Shown: positions 44,908 through 52,406 of the stretch, piece by piece
Numbering within the stretch: position 1 is the stretch's first letter
Layout of the letters: every line of letters begins with the position of its first letter
Source of the DNA: Gemmatimonadota bacterium
GTDB taxonomy: Bacteria; Gemmatimonadota; Gemmatimonadetes; Longimicrobiales; Gaopeijiaceae
Assembly (NCBI GenBank): GCA_009692205.1
Contig: SHZR01000009.1
Location: 27,667-91,666, forward strand
Direction: 5' to 3'
DNA length: 64,000 nucleotides
Notes under the pieces: model-generated
Seen by the model: the letters and a program-made list of their open reading frames with translations, nothing else
Told to the model about the DNA's origin: nothing
Databases searched by the model: none
Program-made: the position numbers and the translations under genes

Positions 44908-45975
44908 CTAGTCGCCCAGCACGTACCCGAAGATCAGGGGGGCCACGATCGCGGCGTCGGAGTTGATGTCGAACCGCGGCGTGGTCGCGCCGAGCTTGCC
45001 CCAGGTGATCTTCTCGTTCGCCGGCGCGCCCGAATAGCCGCCGTACGACGGCCGGGCGTCGGTGATCTGACAGAAGTATCCCCAGTAGGGGACCTCGCGC
45101 TGGAGATCCTGCGTGATGCAGGGTACCGCGCAGATGGCGAAGTCGCCCGCGATGCCGCCGCCGATCTGGAAGAACCCGACCGAAGGCTTCTTCCCGTCGC
45201 CGTGGTTCTTCTCGTACCACTCGATCAGGCTCTGAAACTGCTCGGTGCCGGTCTTCACGCACTGGTGGGTCTTCACGTTCCCGAGCATCACGTTCGCGGA
45301 GAAGATGTTGCCGGTCGTGGAGTCCTCCCAGCCGGGCGAGTAGACGGGGATGCCCTTCTCCTTCGCGGCGAGCATCCACGAGTTCACCGGATCGATCTGG
45401 TAGTGCTCGACCAGGGTCTTGTCGTCGAGGACCTCGAAGAGGAACTCGGCGGGAGTCTTCCGCACCCCTGACGTGGCCGCGCGCTGCCAGCACCCCACGA
45501 GACGGGACTCCAGGTGTCGCATGACGGTCTCGGGAATACACGTGTCCGTGACGCGGTTCATCCCCCGCTCGTAGAGCGCGACCTCATCAGCCGTGGACAG
45601 CTGCTGCCACGAGCGCACGATCTCGTACTCCCTGTGCGCGAGCAGGTTGAAGACGTCCTCCTCGAGATTCGCCCCCGTGCACGAGATCGCGTGCACGTAG
45701 CCCTTGCGGATCATGCGGGCCAGGATGATGCCGAACTCGCCCGTCGACATCGCGCCCGCCATCGCGACGAGCATCTTGCCGCCCGCCGCCAGGTGCGCCT
45801 CGTAGGCCTTCGCGGCGTCGACCGTCTCACGGGCATTGAAGTGGAGATAGTGCTTCTCCATGAAGTCGCGAATCGCGCCCAAGTGCCGGACTCCTTGTCG
45901 GGTAACGGGTGGCGAAGTTGCGTGCTTCCCTGCCCCGCTCGCAACCGTCGACATAGACTGTAGGCTGAAAGCCAC
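44908..45975 (-). CDS. Deoxyhypusine synthase-like protein
   Basis: A 355-residue (GTG start) or 348-residue (ATG 45954) NAD-dependent enzyme of the deoxyhypusine synthase superfamily. In eukaryotes and archaea this transfers a butylamine from spermidine to eIF5A; bacterial members are thought to act on other amines. Family motifs include FMEKHYLHFNARETVDAAKAYEAHL, GAMSTGEFGIILARMIRKGYV, CTGANLEEDVFNLLAH and GGGIAGDFAI. The catalytic lysine equivalent is in ITWGKLG near the C-terminus. Two spermidine-synthase-like genes also lie in this window. EF-P hypusination has not been shown in bacteria, so the product is uncertain. Confidence 0.88.
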   Translation of the reverse strand: MAFSLQSMSTVASGAGKHATSPPVTRQGVRHLGAIRDFMEKHYLHFNARETVDAAKAYEAHLAAGGKMLVAMAGAMSTGEFGIILARMIRKGYVHAISCTGANLEEDVFNLLAHREYEIVRSWQQLSTADEVALYERGMNRVTDTCIPETVMRHLESRLVGCWQRAATSGVRKTPAEFLFEVLDDKTLVEHYQIDPVNSWMLAAKEKGIPVYSPGWEDSTTGNIFSANVMLGNVKTHQCVKTGTEQFQSLIEWYEKNHGDGKKPSVGFFQIGGGIAGDFAICAVPCITQDLQREVPYWGYFCQITDARPSYGGYSGAPANEKITWGKLGATTPRFDINSDAAIVAPLIFGYVLGD

Positions 45976-46011
45976 CCCGCGTGGGGCGGAGCCTGATCAG
46001 GGGAGGTTGGG

Positions 46012-48759
46012 ATGACGACTCGACTCGTCCGCGCGCTGAACGGCGCATTGTTCGGGGTGGTGACCCTTTCCGCTTCGGTCGGAGCGCAGCAGTCGGGCGC
46101 GGAATTGGAGCCGGTAGCGAGCGTCGAGGGCATCACGGAGTACCGGCTCGAGAACGGGCTGCGCGTGCTCCTCTTCCCCGATCCGAGCAAGCCGCAGATC
46201 ACGGTCAACATCACGTACATCGTCGGCTCGCGGCACGAAGGGTACGGCGAGACCGGAATGGCTCACCTGCTCGAGCACATGCTCTTCAAGGGAACCCCGG
46301 ACCACCCCAACATTCCGCAGGAGCTCGCGGAGCATGCCGCGCAGCCGAACGGGACGACCTGGTACGACCGCACGAACTACTTCGAGATATTCCCCGCGTC
46401 CGCCGACAACCTGGAGTGGGCGCTCGACCTCGAGGCCGACCGCATGGTCAACGCGCGCATCCTCGGCGAGGATCTGGAGTCCGAGATGACGGTGGTTCGG
46501 AACGAGATGGAGAGCGGCGAGAACAGTCCCGACGGCATCCTGGGGGAGCGCGTGTTCTCGACCGCGTACCTCTGGCACAACTACGGCAACTCGACCATCG
46601 GCGCGCGCTCGGACGTGGAGAACGTGCCCATCGAGCGCCTGCAGTCGTTCTACCGGAAGTACTACCAGCCCGACAACGCGGTCCTGGTCGTGGCTGGCAA
46701 CTTCGACGAGGCCTCGGCGCTCGACCTCGTGGTGGAGAAGTTCGCGGGGACCCCTCGTCCTGAGAGAGCCGGATACGACATCCTCTACCCGACCTACACC
46801 GCCGAGCCCACCCAGGACGGAGAGCGCACGGTCACGCTCCGGCGCGTGGGCGACGTGCAGTACGTCACCACGTTGTATCACGCGCCGCCGGGCTCGCACC
46901 CCGACTTCGCGCCCGTCGACGTGCTCGCGTTCGTGCTCGGCGACACGCCCTCGGGCCGGCTGTACAGCTCTCTCGTGGAGACGCAACTCGCCACGCGCGC
47001 GGGAGCCCGGGCCTACCAACTCCGCGAGGAGGGTCCGCTCGTGACGACCGCCACCGTGGACGCGGACCGCGACCTCGCCGAGGTGCTCCGCGTCATGAAC
47101 CAGACCGTCGAGGGCGTCCTCGAAGACCCCGTCACCGAGGAGGAGGTGCAACGCGCGCGGGCCTCGATCCTCAACGGGATCAACCAGAGGTTCAACACGT
47201 CCACGGGCATCGCGCTGGACCTGACCGAGTGGGCGGCGCGAGGCGATTGGCGGCTGTTCTTCCTCCACCGCGACCGCATCGAAGCCGTGACCGCCGACGA
47301 CGTGAATCGCGTCGCGCGCGCGTACCTCAAGCCGGACAACCGCACGGTCGGCCTGTTCTACCCGACGCCGAACCCGGATCGCGCCGAGATCCCGGACGTC
47401 CCGGACGTGGCGGCCATGGTCGCAGACTATCGCGGCCGCGACGCTGTAGCCGAGGGCGAGGCGTTCGATCCGTCACCGTCCAACATCGAGTCGCGCACGA
47501 TACGCTACACACTGCCGAACGGCATGGAGGTGGCGCTCCTGTCGAAGCAGACGAGAGGTGACCTCGCGATGGTGCGCCTCCGACTGGCGTTCGGCGACGA
47601 ACAGTCCCTGATGGGGCGCGGCGCCGCGGCGGACCTCGCGGGTGCGATGCTCATGCGGGGCACCGCGCGCCATGATCGTCTGGCCATCCAGGACGAGCTC
47701 GATCGCATACAGTCGTCCGGCAATGTCGGGGGCAGCGCGATGATCGGCACGGGCCAGTTCCAGACGAACCGCACCAACGTTGCCGACGTGCTGAGGCTCA
47801 CAGCCGAGCTCGTGCGCGAGCCGGTGTTCCCCGAGGCCGAGTTCGCCATTCTGAAGGAGCAGATGCTCGCTTCGATCGAGGAGTCGCGGACGGATCCGCA
47901 GGCGCTGGCGCAGCTGGCGCTCGCGCGCGCCACGAGCCGCTGGCCCGCCGGACACCCCAACTACCCTGAGACGTTCGAGGAGTCGATCGCGTCGATCGAG
48001 GCCCTCACCGTGGACGACGTGCGAGCGTTCTACCGCGACTTCTACGGGCCGCAGAGCGGGAACGTGGTGGTCGTCGGAGACTTCGACGAGGCCGAAGTGA
48101 GGCGCGTCATCGAGCAGTCGTTCGGAGACTGGGAGAGCCCGCACGCGTTCCGACGCGTCGCGACGCCCTTCTACGACCCGCCGGCCGGCGAGATCGTGAT
48201 TGAGACTCCGGACAAGGCGAACGCCATCTTCTTCGCGCAGCAGAACCTCGAGCTGCGCGAATCCGATCCGGACTATCCCGCGCTCCTGATGGCGGGCTAC
48301 ATGATCGGCGGCGGCTTCCTCAATTCCAGGCTCAACTCCGCGATTCGCGAGGAGCGGGGCCTCAGCTACTCGGTCGGGGCGGATCTCTCGGGCCACCCCG
48401 TCGACCCCGTCGGCCAGTTCATCGTCTACGCCATCTACGCCCCCGAGAACGCGGACGCCGTCCAAGGAGCATTCGTCGAAGTGATGCAGGAGATCCTCCG
48501 CGACGGGTTCACCGAGGAGGAACTCCAGACCGCGAAGCAGGGATGGCTCGAGAGCCGCCAGTACGGGCGGGCGCAGGACTCGAGCCTAGCCGGTGCACTC
48601 TCGCAGGGGCTCTACTTCGACCGCACGCTCGCATTCGACCAGCAGCTCGAGGACCGGGTCCGCGCCGTCACGCTCGAGGACGTCAATCGGGTCGCGCGCG
48701 CCCGCATCGACCTCTCGAAACTGACGACCGTGAAGGCGGGCGACTTCGGGGCGAACTAG
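46012..48759 (+). CDS. Exported M16 family metallopeptidase (two-lobe)
   Basis: A 915-residue periplasmic zinc peptidase of the pitrilysin/insulinase family. A signal peptide spans about residues 1-26 (ending SASVGAQQ). The inverted zinc motif HLLEHMLFKGT (HxxEH) is near residue 84, with the third ligand Glu in VRNEMESGEN about 75 residues later. The second half (from about 490) repeats the fold but lacks HxxEH (ADLAGAMLMRGT), as usual for the inactive lobe. RBS GGGGAGG precedes the ATG at 46012. It is monocistronic. Probable role: degradation of periplasmic peptides. Confidence 0.94.
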   Translation: MTTRLVRALNGALFGVVTLSASVGAQQSGAELEPVASVEGITEYRLENGLRVLLFPDPSKPQITVNITYIVGSRHEGYGETGMAHLLEHMLFKGTPDHPNIPQELAEHAAQPNGTTWYDRTNYFEIFPASADNLEWALDLEADRMVNARILGEDLESEMTVVRNEMESGENSPDGILGERVFSTAYLWHNYGNSTIGARSDVENVPIERLQSFYRKYYQPDNAVLVVAGNFDEASALDLVVEKFAGTPRPERAGYDILYPTYTAEPTQDGERTVTLRRVGDVQYVTTLYHAPPGSHPDFAPVDVLAFVLGDTPSGRLYSSLVETQLATRAGARAYQLREEGPLVTTATVDADRDLAEVLRVMNQTVEGVLEDPVTEEEVQRARASILNGINQRFNTSTGIALDLTEWAARGDWRLFFLHRDRIEAVTADDVNRVARAYLKPDNRTVGLFYPTPNPDRAEIPDVPDVAAMVADYRGRDAVAEGEAFDPSPSNIESRTIRYTLPNGMEVALLSKQTRGDLAMVRLRLAFGDEQSLMGRGAAADLAGAMLMRGTARHDRLAIQDELDRIQSSGNVGGSAMIGTGQFQTNRTNVADVLRLTAELVREPVFPEAEFAILKEQMLASIEESRTDPQALAQLALARATSRWPAGHPNYPETFEESIASIEALTVDDVRAFYRDFYGPQSGNVVVVGDFDEAEVRRVIEQSFGDWESPHAFRRVATPFYDPPAGEIVIETPDKANAIFFAQQNLELRESDPDYPALLMAGYMIGGGFLNSRLNSAIREERGLSYSVGADLSGHPVDPVGQFIVYAIYAPENADAVQGAFVEVMQEILRDGFTEEELQTAKQGWLESRQYGRAQDSSLAGALSQGLYFDRTLAFDQQLEDRVRAVTLEDVNRVARARIDLSKLTTVKAGDFGAN

Positions 48760-48766
48760 GCCGGAA

Positions 48767-49030
48767 CTACGGAGCCGCCTGGCGTCGCCTCTTCTTGGGA
48801 TTGGCGGAGGCGTCGACGTAGCCGCCCTCGACGAGGAGCTCGCGCAGCCTCTCCTCCCGCTGCGGGAGGACGGTCTTGGCGATCTCCCGAGCGAACTCGA
48901 TGCGGTGCGCCACGGACACCTTGTCCAGGACCGCGATGGGCGCCCCGTACCTGAGCAGAATGCGCTTGGCGTCGATGGCTACCAGGTCAGTCGAGGTAGC
49001 CTCGATCTTCGGCTTAGGATGCGCGGGCAC
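48767..49030 (-). CDS. Uncharacterised 87-residue basic protein
   Basis: A small protein of unknown function, converging on the M16 peptidase gene. It has a helical, charged sequence (VAIDAKRILLRYGAPIAVLDKVSVAHRIEFAREIAKTVLPQ shown in part by KRILLRYG and HRIEFAREIAK) and a Lys/Arg-rich C-terminus (NPKKRRRQ). No motif, signal or membrane segment was recognised. ATG at 49030 is the first start. Confidence 0.6.
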   Translation of the reverse strand: MPAHPKPKIEATSTDLVAIDAKRILLRYGAPIAVLDKVSVAHRIEFAREIAKTVLPQREERLRELLVEGGYVDASANPKKRRRQAAP

Positions 49031-49081
49031 GGCGAACGATAACGGAACCGGGAGGGACCGATCTAGGGTTGCCGAGGACGG

Positions 49082-49519
49082 TCAGTTCATCAAACCGGGC
49101 TTGTCTTCCCGACCCACCACGTCCCGCCCCGTCGCCGGAAGCACGAGCGGCCCGCTCAAGTGGAAGCGCGGAACTTCCACCCGGAACCGACTCCCGTCGG
49201 GCCGCGCGAACGTGTAGTAGCCTTCCATGTAGCCCGCCGGCGAGCGCAGCACGCAGAAGCTGCTGTACTCGTGCGAATCGCCAGGCCCGAGTAGAGGCTG
49301 CTGCCCGATCACTCCGTCGCCGTCGACCAGCGAGTCACCGGCCGCGGAGTCGTGAATACGCCAGTGCCGGAAGAGGAGCCGAGCCGGCTCCAGGCCCTCA
49401 TTGGCCAGGCCGACCTGATAGGAGAACACGAACGTGCCCACCGCCGGATCCGATTCGGCCAGGGAGAAACGCGGCCGAACCCAGACCCTGATCCCTTCCG
49501 TCGCCTTTTCGTAGCGCAT
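49082..49519 (-). CDS. apaG: ApaG family protein
   Basis: A 145-residue immunoglobulin-like beta-sandwich protein, linked to Mg2+/Co2+ homeostasis and Ap4A metabolism in enterobacteria. The signature VFSYQVGLANEGLEPARLLFRHWRI, the Gly-rich turn QQPLLGPGDSHEYSSFCVL and MEGYYTF are all present. It is about 20 residues longer than usual, mainly at the C-terminus. The start codon abuts a perfect hairpin (49520-49538) and no separate RBS is visible, so initiation may depend on mRNA folding. Confidence 0.9.
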   Translation of the reverse strand: MRYEKATEGIRVWVRPRFSLAESDPAVGTFVFSYQVGLANEGLEPARLLFRHWRIHDSAAGDSLVDGDGVIGQQPLLGPGDSHEYSSFCVLRSPAGYMEGYYTFARPDGSRFRVEVPRFHLSGPLVLPATGRDVVGREDKPGLMN

Positions 49520-49538
49520 GGCCCGTCATACACGGGCC
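49520..49538 (-). promoter_or_regulatory. Hairpin directly upstream of the apaG start codon
   Basis: GGCCCGT / ACGGGCC with a five-base loop, ending one base before the ATG on the minus strand. It could terminate the pilin transcript or hide the apaG initiation site. No U-tract. Confidence 0.4.
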
Positions 49539-49729
49539 GTTCCCGAAGGGTCGCGGGGTCCCCGCCACGCTCGATAGCGCTGCGGCCCGGGCTGGACGCC
49601 GTCCTAGCTGACGTTGATGACCACCGTGTGGGTGGTCCCGACGCTGAAGACGATGCTGCCGCCCAGGAGCTCCATGATCCCGTTGGAGAGCCGGTCGTCG
49701 GACGCGGTGACCGAGGCGCCAATGAGCTG

Positions 49730-50095
49730 CTAAGCGTTGGGGTCGCCGGGCAGGCCGAGAGGAAGGGCCATGCGCTCGAAGTCGAGCTCGTAGCCGGTGC
49801 CCACGAACGAGAAGCCGTCGGGTAGGAAGCCCACCAACTCGGGGGGCACCACGCCCGAAGCAACCTCCGCCGGCCAGGCATTCTGGTCGGCGTTGTAGCT
49901 GACGGTCGCGACGCGGACCACCTCGAGGTCGGCCGCCACGGTGGTGGCGCGGGCCCGAAACGTCATGTTGCGCATGTTCGGGATCGCGAGTCCCGCCAGG
50001 ATGCCGACGATCGAGACCGTCACGAGGAGCTCGACGAGGGTGAACCCGTCACGCCCGAGCCCACGCTCCGACGATCTGCTTGCCATTCGCCTCAT
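49730..50095 (-). CDS. Type IV pilin-like protein cut by an in-frame TAG
   Basis: A prepilin-like protein: GRDGFTLVELLVTVSIVGILAGLAIPNM is the class III/type IV leader (cleavage after Gly, Phe+1, Glu+5). The start is ATG 50095 (or 50086). It ends at TAG 49730-49732 after about 121 residues (PLGLPGDPNA), but the frame continues QLIGASVTASDDRLSNG... VVINVS to a second TAG at 49604-49606, another 42 residues with pilin-like beta character. The neighbouring upstream gene encodes a membrane-anchored partner. It may be a pseudopilin or minor pilin; the premature TAG may remove its C-terminal strands. Confidence 0.75.
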   Translation of the reverse strand: MRRMASRSSERGLGRDGFTLVELLVTVSIVGILAGLAIPNMRNMTFRARATTVAADLEVVRVATVSYNADQNAWPAEVASGVVPPELVGFLPDGFSFVGTGYELDFERMALPLGLPGDPNA

Positions 50096-50100
50096 GCTCC

Positions 50101-50640
50101 TCACCCTGAGATCCCGAGATTGACGACTTCCCTCAAGCCCCAATCACGCAACGACTCCACCGTCGAATTGAACACCACGTCCCGGTCGCCGAGGGTCGCA
50201 GCGAGCACGTACCCTCCTCCCTGGAGAGTGTAGTCGATCCCCGTCACTGTGACCCCAGCCTCGGCGAGCGTCTGTGGGAGCCGCCCCTCGGTGCTGCGGT
50301 AGTTCTCGATCTTCGTGCCATACAAGACAATCGCCGCGCGGACGTTCTGCATCTGGTCCTCCGGAGCCTGCGCCGCGATCGGGTTCACCACCACCCAGGC
50401 AGGCGGGGCCACGATGAGGAACCCGGCGAGAACGCTCAGCGTGAGTCCCAGCGGTAGCATCCAGATCGGCTGCGGCTTGGCGGCGGTCTTCTTCTTTGCC
50501 GCTACGTCCCGCTCCGCCGCGTGCTTGAGCACGGCGGACAGAACGTCCGCCATCTCCTGTCCGGTCGAGGCCTCCTTGGCGTGGAAAGGCTTGATCTGAT
50601 CCTTGTCCACGGGGCGATCTTGAGAGGGACCTTCGGTCAC
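50101..50640 (-). CDS. Membrane-anchored protein of pilin operon
   Basis: A 179-residue protein with a soluble N-terminus (about 1-60, Lys/Gln-rich), one membrane helix (about 60-80, PIWMLPLGLTLSVLAGFLIVAPP) and an extracytoplasmic C-terminal domain with beta character (VTVTGIDYTLQGGGYVLAATLGDR). It is encoded five bases upstream of the pilin-like gene. The topology and context suggest an assembly or minor-pilin partner; I do not recognise the family. Confidence 0.6.
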   Translation of the reverse strand: MTEGPSQDRPVDKDQIKPFHAKEASTGQEMADVLSAVLKHAAERDVAAKKKTAAKPQPIWMLPLGLTLSVLAGFLIVAPPAWVVVNPIAAQAPEDQMQNVRAAIVLYGTKIENYRSTEGRLPQTLAEAGVTVTGIDYTLQGGGYVLAATLGDRDVVFNSTVESLRDWGLREVVNLGISG

Positions 50641-50783
50641 CGGAAGGAGTTCCTTGGCTTACAGGCGCCCAGATGTCGGACCGTCATGATATTCACGCCA
50701 GACTGCGGAAGATAGGGCACCAGGGAGGGGCACCACACGTCCCTCGGGTCGACGGCGCCGTGGCTCGCAGGTAGGTTCGGTCG

Positions 50784-51464
50784 ATGAGCGGTGGCACCCT
50801 GTCCAGGTCCGTCGAGGACTACCTCAAGGTCATCTACGGCCTGTGCGAGTCGGGAGACCCGGCTTCCACCACCGCGATCGCGGAAACGCTGGACATACAG
50901 CCGGCCTCCGTCACCGGAATGGTCAAGCGCCTGGCAGAGTCGGGGCTGGTCGAGCACGTGCCCTACCGCGGTGTCCGCCTCACCAAGCGGGGCTCCCGGG
51001 AAGCCCTGCGCGTGCTGCGTCGCCACCGGATCCTGGAGACGTATCTGTGCGAGCGGCTCGGATACACCTGGGACGACGTCCACGGGGAGGCGGAGCGGCT
51101 CGAGCACGCCGCCTCGGACGATCTCATCGAGAAGATGGCCGCGGCGCTCGAATTTCCGCGCCACGATCCCCACGGCGCGCCGATTCCGACGGTGTCTGGC
51201 GACATCGAGAGCCTCGGCGCCTCCACGCTGGCCGACGCGACGCCCGGGGCGCGCGTGCGGATTCGCGCGGTCCGTGACGAGGACTCGGCGCATCTGCGCT
51301 CCATCGCCGCCGAGGGACTGGTGCCGGGGGTACGCGTGCGCGTCGCCGAAGCGCAGCGCGTGGCGGGCGCCGTGGAGATCAGCCTGGGAGCCGACGAAGC
51401 GGAGTCGCGCGCCGTCGAAGGCTCCCTCGCGCGACAGATCTACGTCGTGCCGGACGAAGGCTGA
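50784..51464 (+). CDS. DtxR/MntR-family metal-dependent repressor
   Basis: A 226-residue regulator with an N-terminal winged HTH (SVEDYLKVIYGLCESGDPASTTAIAETLDIQPASVTGMVKRLAESGLVEH in shortened view: TTAIAETLDIQPASVTGMV), a dimerisation and metal-binding domain (about 65-145; residues such as HRILETYLCERLGY and EAERLEHAASD supply ligands) and a C-terminal SH3-like FeoA domain (about 150-226). This fits the iron/manganese sensing DtxR type. It stands divergent from the pilin operon and converges on the lipoprotein gene. Targets are unknown. Confidence 0.9.
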   Translation: MSGGTLSRSVEDYLKVIYGLCESGDPASTTAIAETLDIQPASVTGMVKRLAESGLVEHVPYRGVRLTKRGSREALRVLRRHRILETYLCERLGYTWDDVHGEAERLEHAASDDLIEKMAAALEFPRHDPHGAPIPTVSGDIESLGASTLADATPGARVRIRAVRDEDSAHLRSIAAEGLVPGVRVRVAEAQRVAGAVEISLGADEAESRAVEGSLARQIYVVPDEG

Positions 51465-51479
51465 CGAGTCCCGAAAAGC

Positions 51480-52406
51480 CTAGGGGATCGGACAGTCGGG
51501 CGGGCCGCCGGGCGTCGCGGAACTGATCACCGCGAACTCGCGCACCACCGCCGCGCCGAACACGCCTGTGCCGTCGCCCCGCACGCTCGCGACGCGGACC
51601 TGGCCCGAAGGATTGAAGTTCCCTCCCCGCACCCAGTTCGTGTAGTTCCGGTCGACCGCGGTCACCGAGACCAATGCGTCCGTGCCGTCCGGAAGCCCTT
51701 GCTGCAGCCGGACCGCCAAGTCCTGATCGAGGTCGAAGCGATCGAAGACCCCGAACTCGCTCGGGAACATCACCGTGGTGTCTGCCGCCGAGATCGAGAG
51801 ACCGAGTAGGTAGAGCGGGTCGTCCTCGACGGCGATGCCCTCGGGCGCCAGCGCCGCGCGCAGCCCGGAAATCAATGTCTCGTTCACATACGCCCACGCG
51901 CCGTCCGAGCGCGACCACAAGAGCGGGAGCAGCGATTCCGGCACCAGCCGGCACGACACGGAGATCCCGTCGAGCTGGAAGTCGCCGGGGATAAGGCTGG
52001 CGGCGAGCAAAGTACGCCCGTCGGCGAGGCCGACGGACAATTCGAGCGCGTCTCCGGGGGCCAGGCCCGCCGCCTGACCACCATCCACGAAGCAGCTACC
52101 CGATGCGCCGACCGGCACGGAGTCGACGCACTCGGTGATGAGATCGAGCGCGAGGTCGATCGTGAACCCGTCGGCCCGCGTGATGCGCACGAGCGCTTCG
52201 TCGAACGTCTCCCCGTCCGGCGTCCCGCCCGCCGCGGTCCCGTGCAGGAGCGCACGCACACGGTGCTCGGCGGGCGCGTCGCCGAGCGTCACGTACACCT
52301 CCGCAACGACGATGTCGACGAAGTCGATCACGGTGAGCTCCTCGAGCTCGCAGGCGGACGCCGCCAGCGCGAAAAGCAGCCAGGCGTATCGTACGCACGG
52401 CCGCAT
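51480..52406 (-). CDS. Lipoprotein paired with TonB receptor (DUF4249-like)
   Basis: A 308-residue lipoprotein: MRPCVRYAWLLFALAASACELEELT contains a signal peptide with lipobox (Cys at about 19). The mature part is all-beta, with VDIVVAEVYVTLGDAPAEHRVRALLHG, recalling the DUF4249 family encoded next to TonB receptors. Its ATG shares one base with the TonB receptor stop (TGATG), so they are coupled. It probably sits on the outer membrane beside the receptor as a ligand-binding or plug-gating partner. Confidence 0.78.
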   Translation of the reverse strand: MRPCVRYAWLLFALAASACELEELTVIDFVDIVVAEVYVTLGDAPAEHRVRALLHGTAAGGTPDGETFDEALVRITRADGFTIDLALDLITECVDSVPVGASGSCFVDGGQAAGLAPGDALELSVGLADGRTLLAASLIPGDFQLDGISVSCRLVPESLLPLLWSRSDGAWAYVNETLISGLRAALAPEGIAVEDDPLYLLGLSISAADTTVMFPSEFGVFDRFDLDQDLAVRLQQGLPDGTDALVSVTAVDRNYTNWVRGGNFNPSGQVRVASVRGDGTGVFGAAVVREFAVISSATPGGPPDCPIP

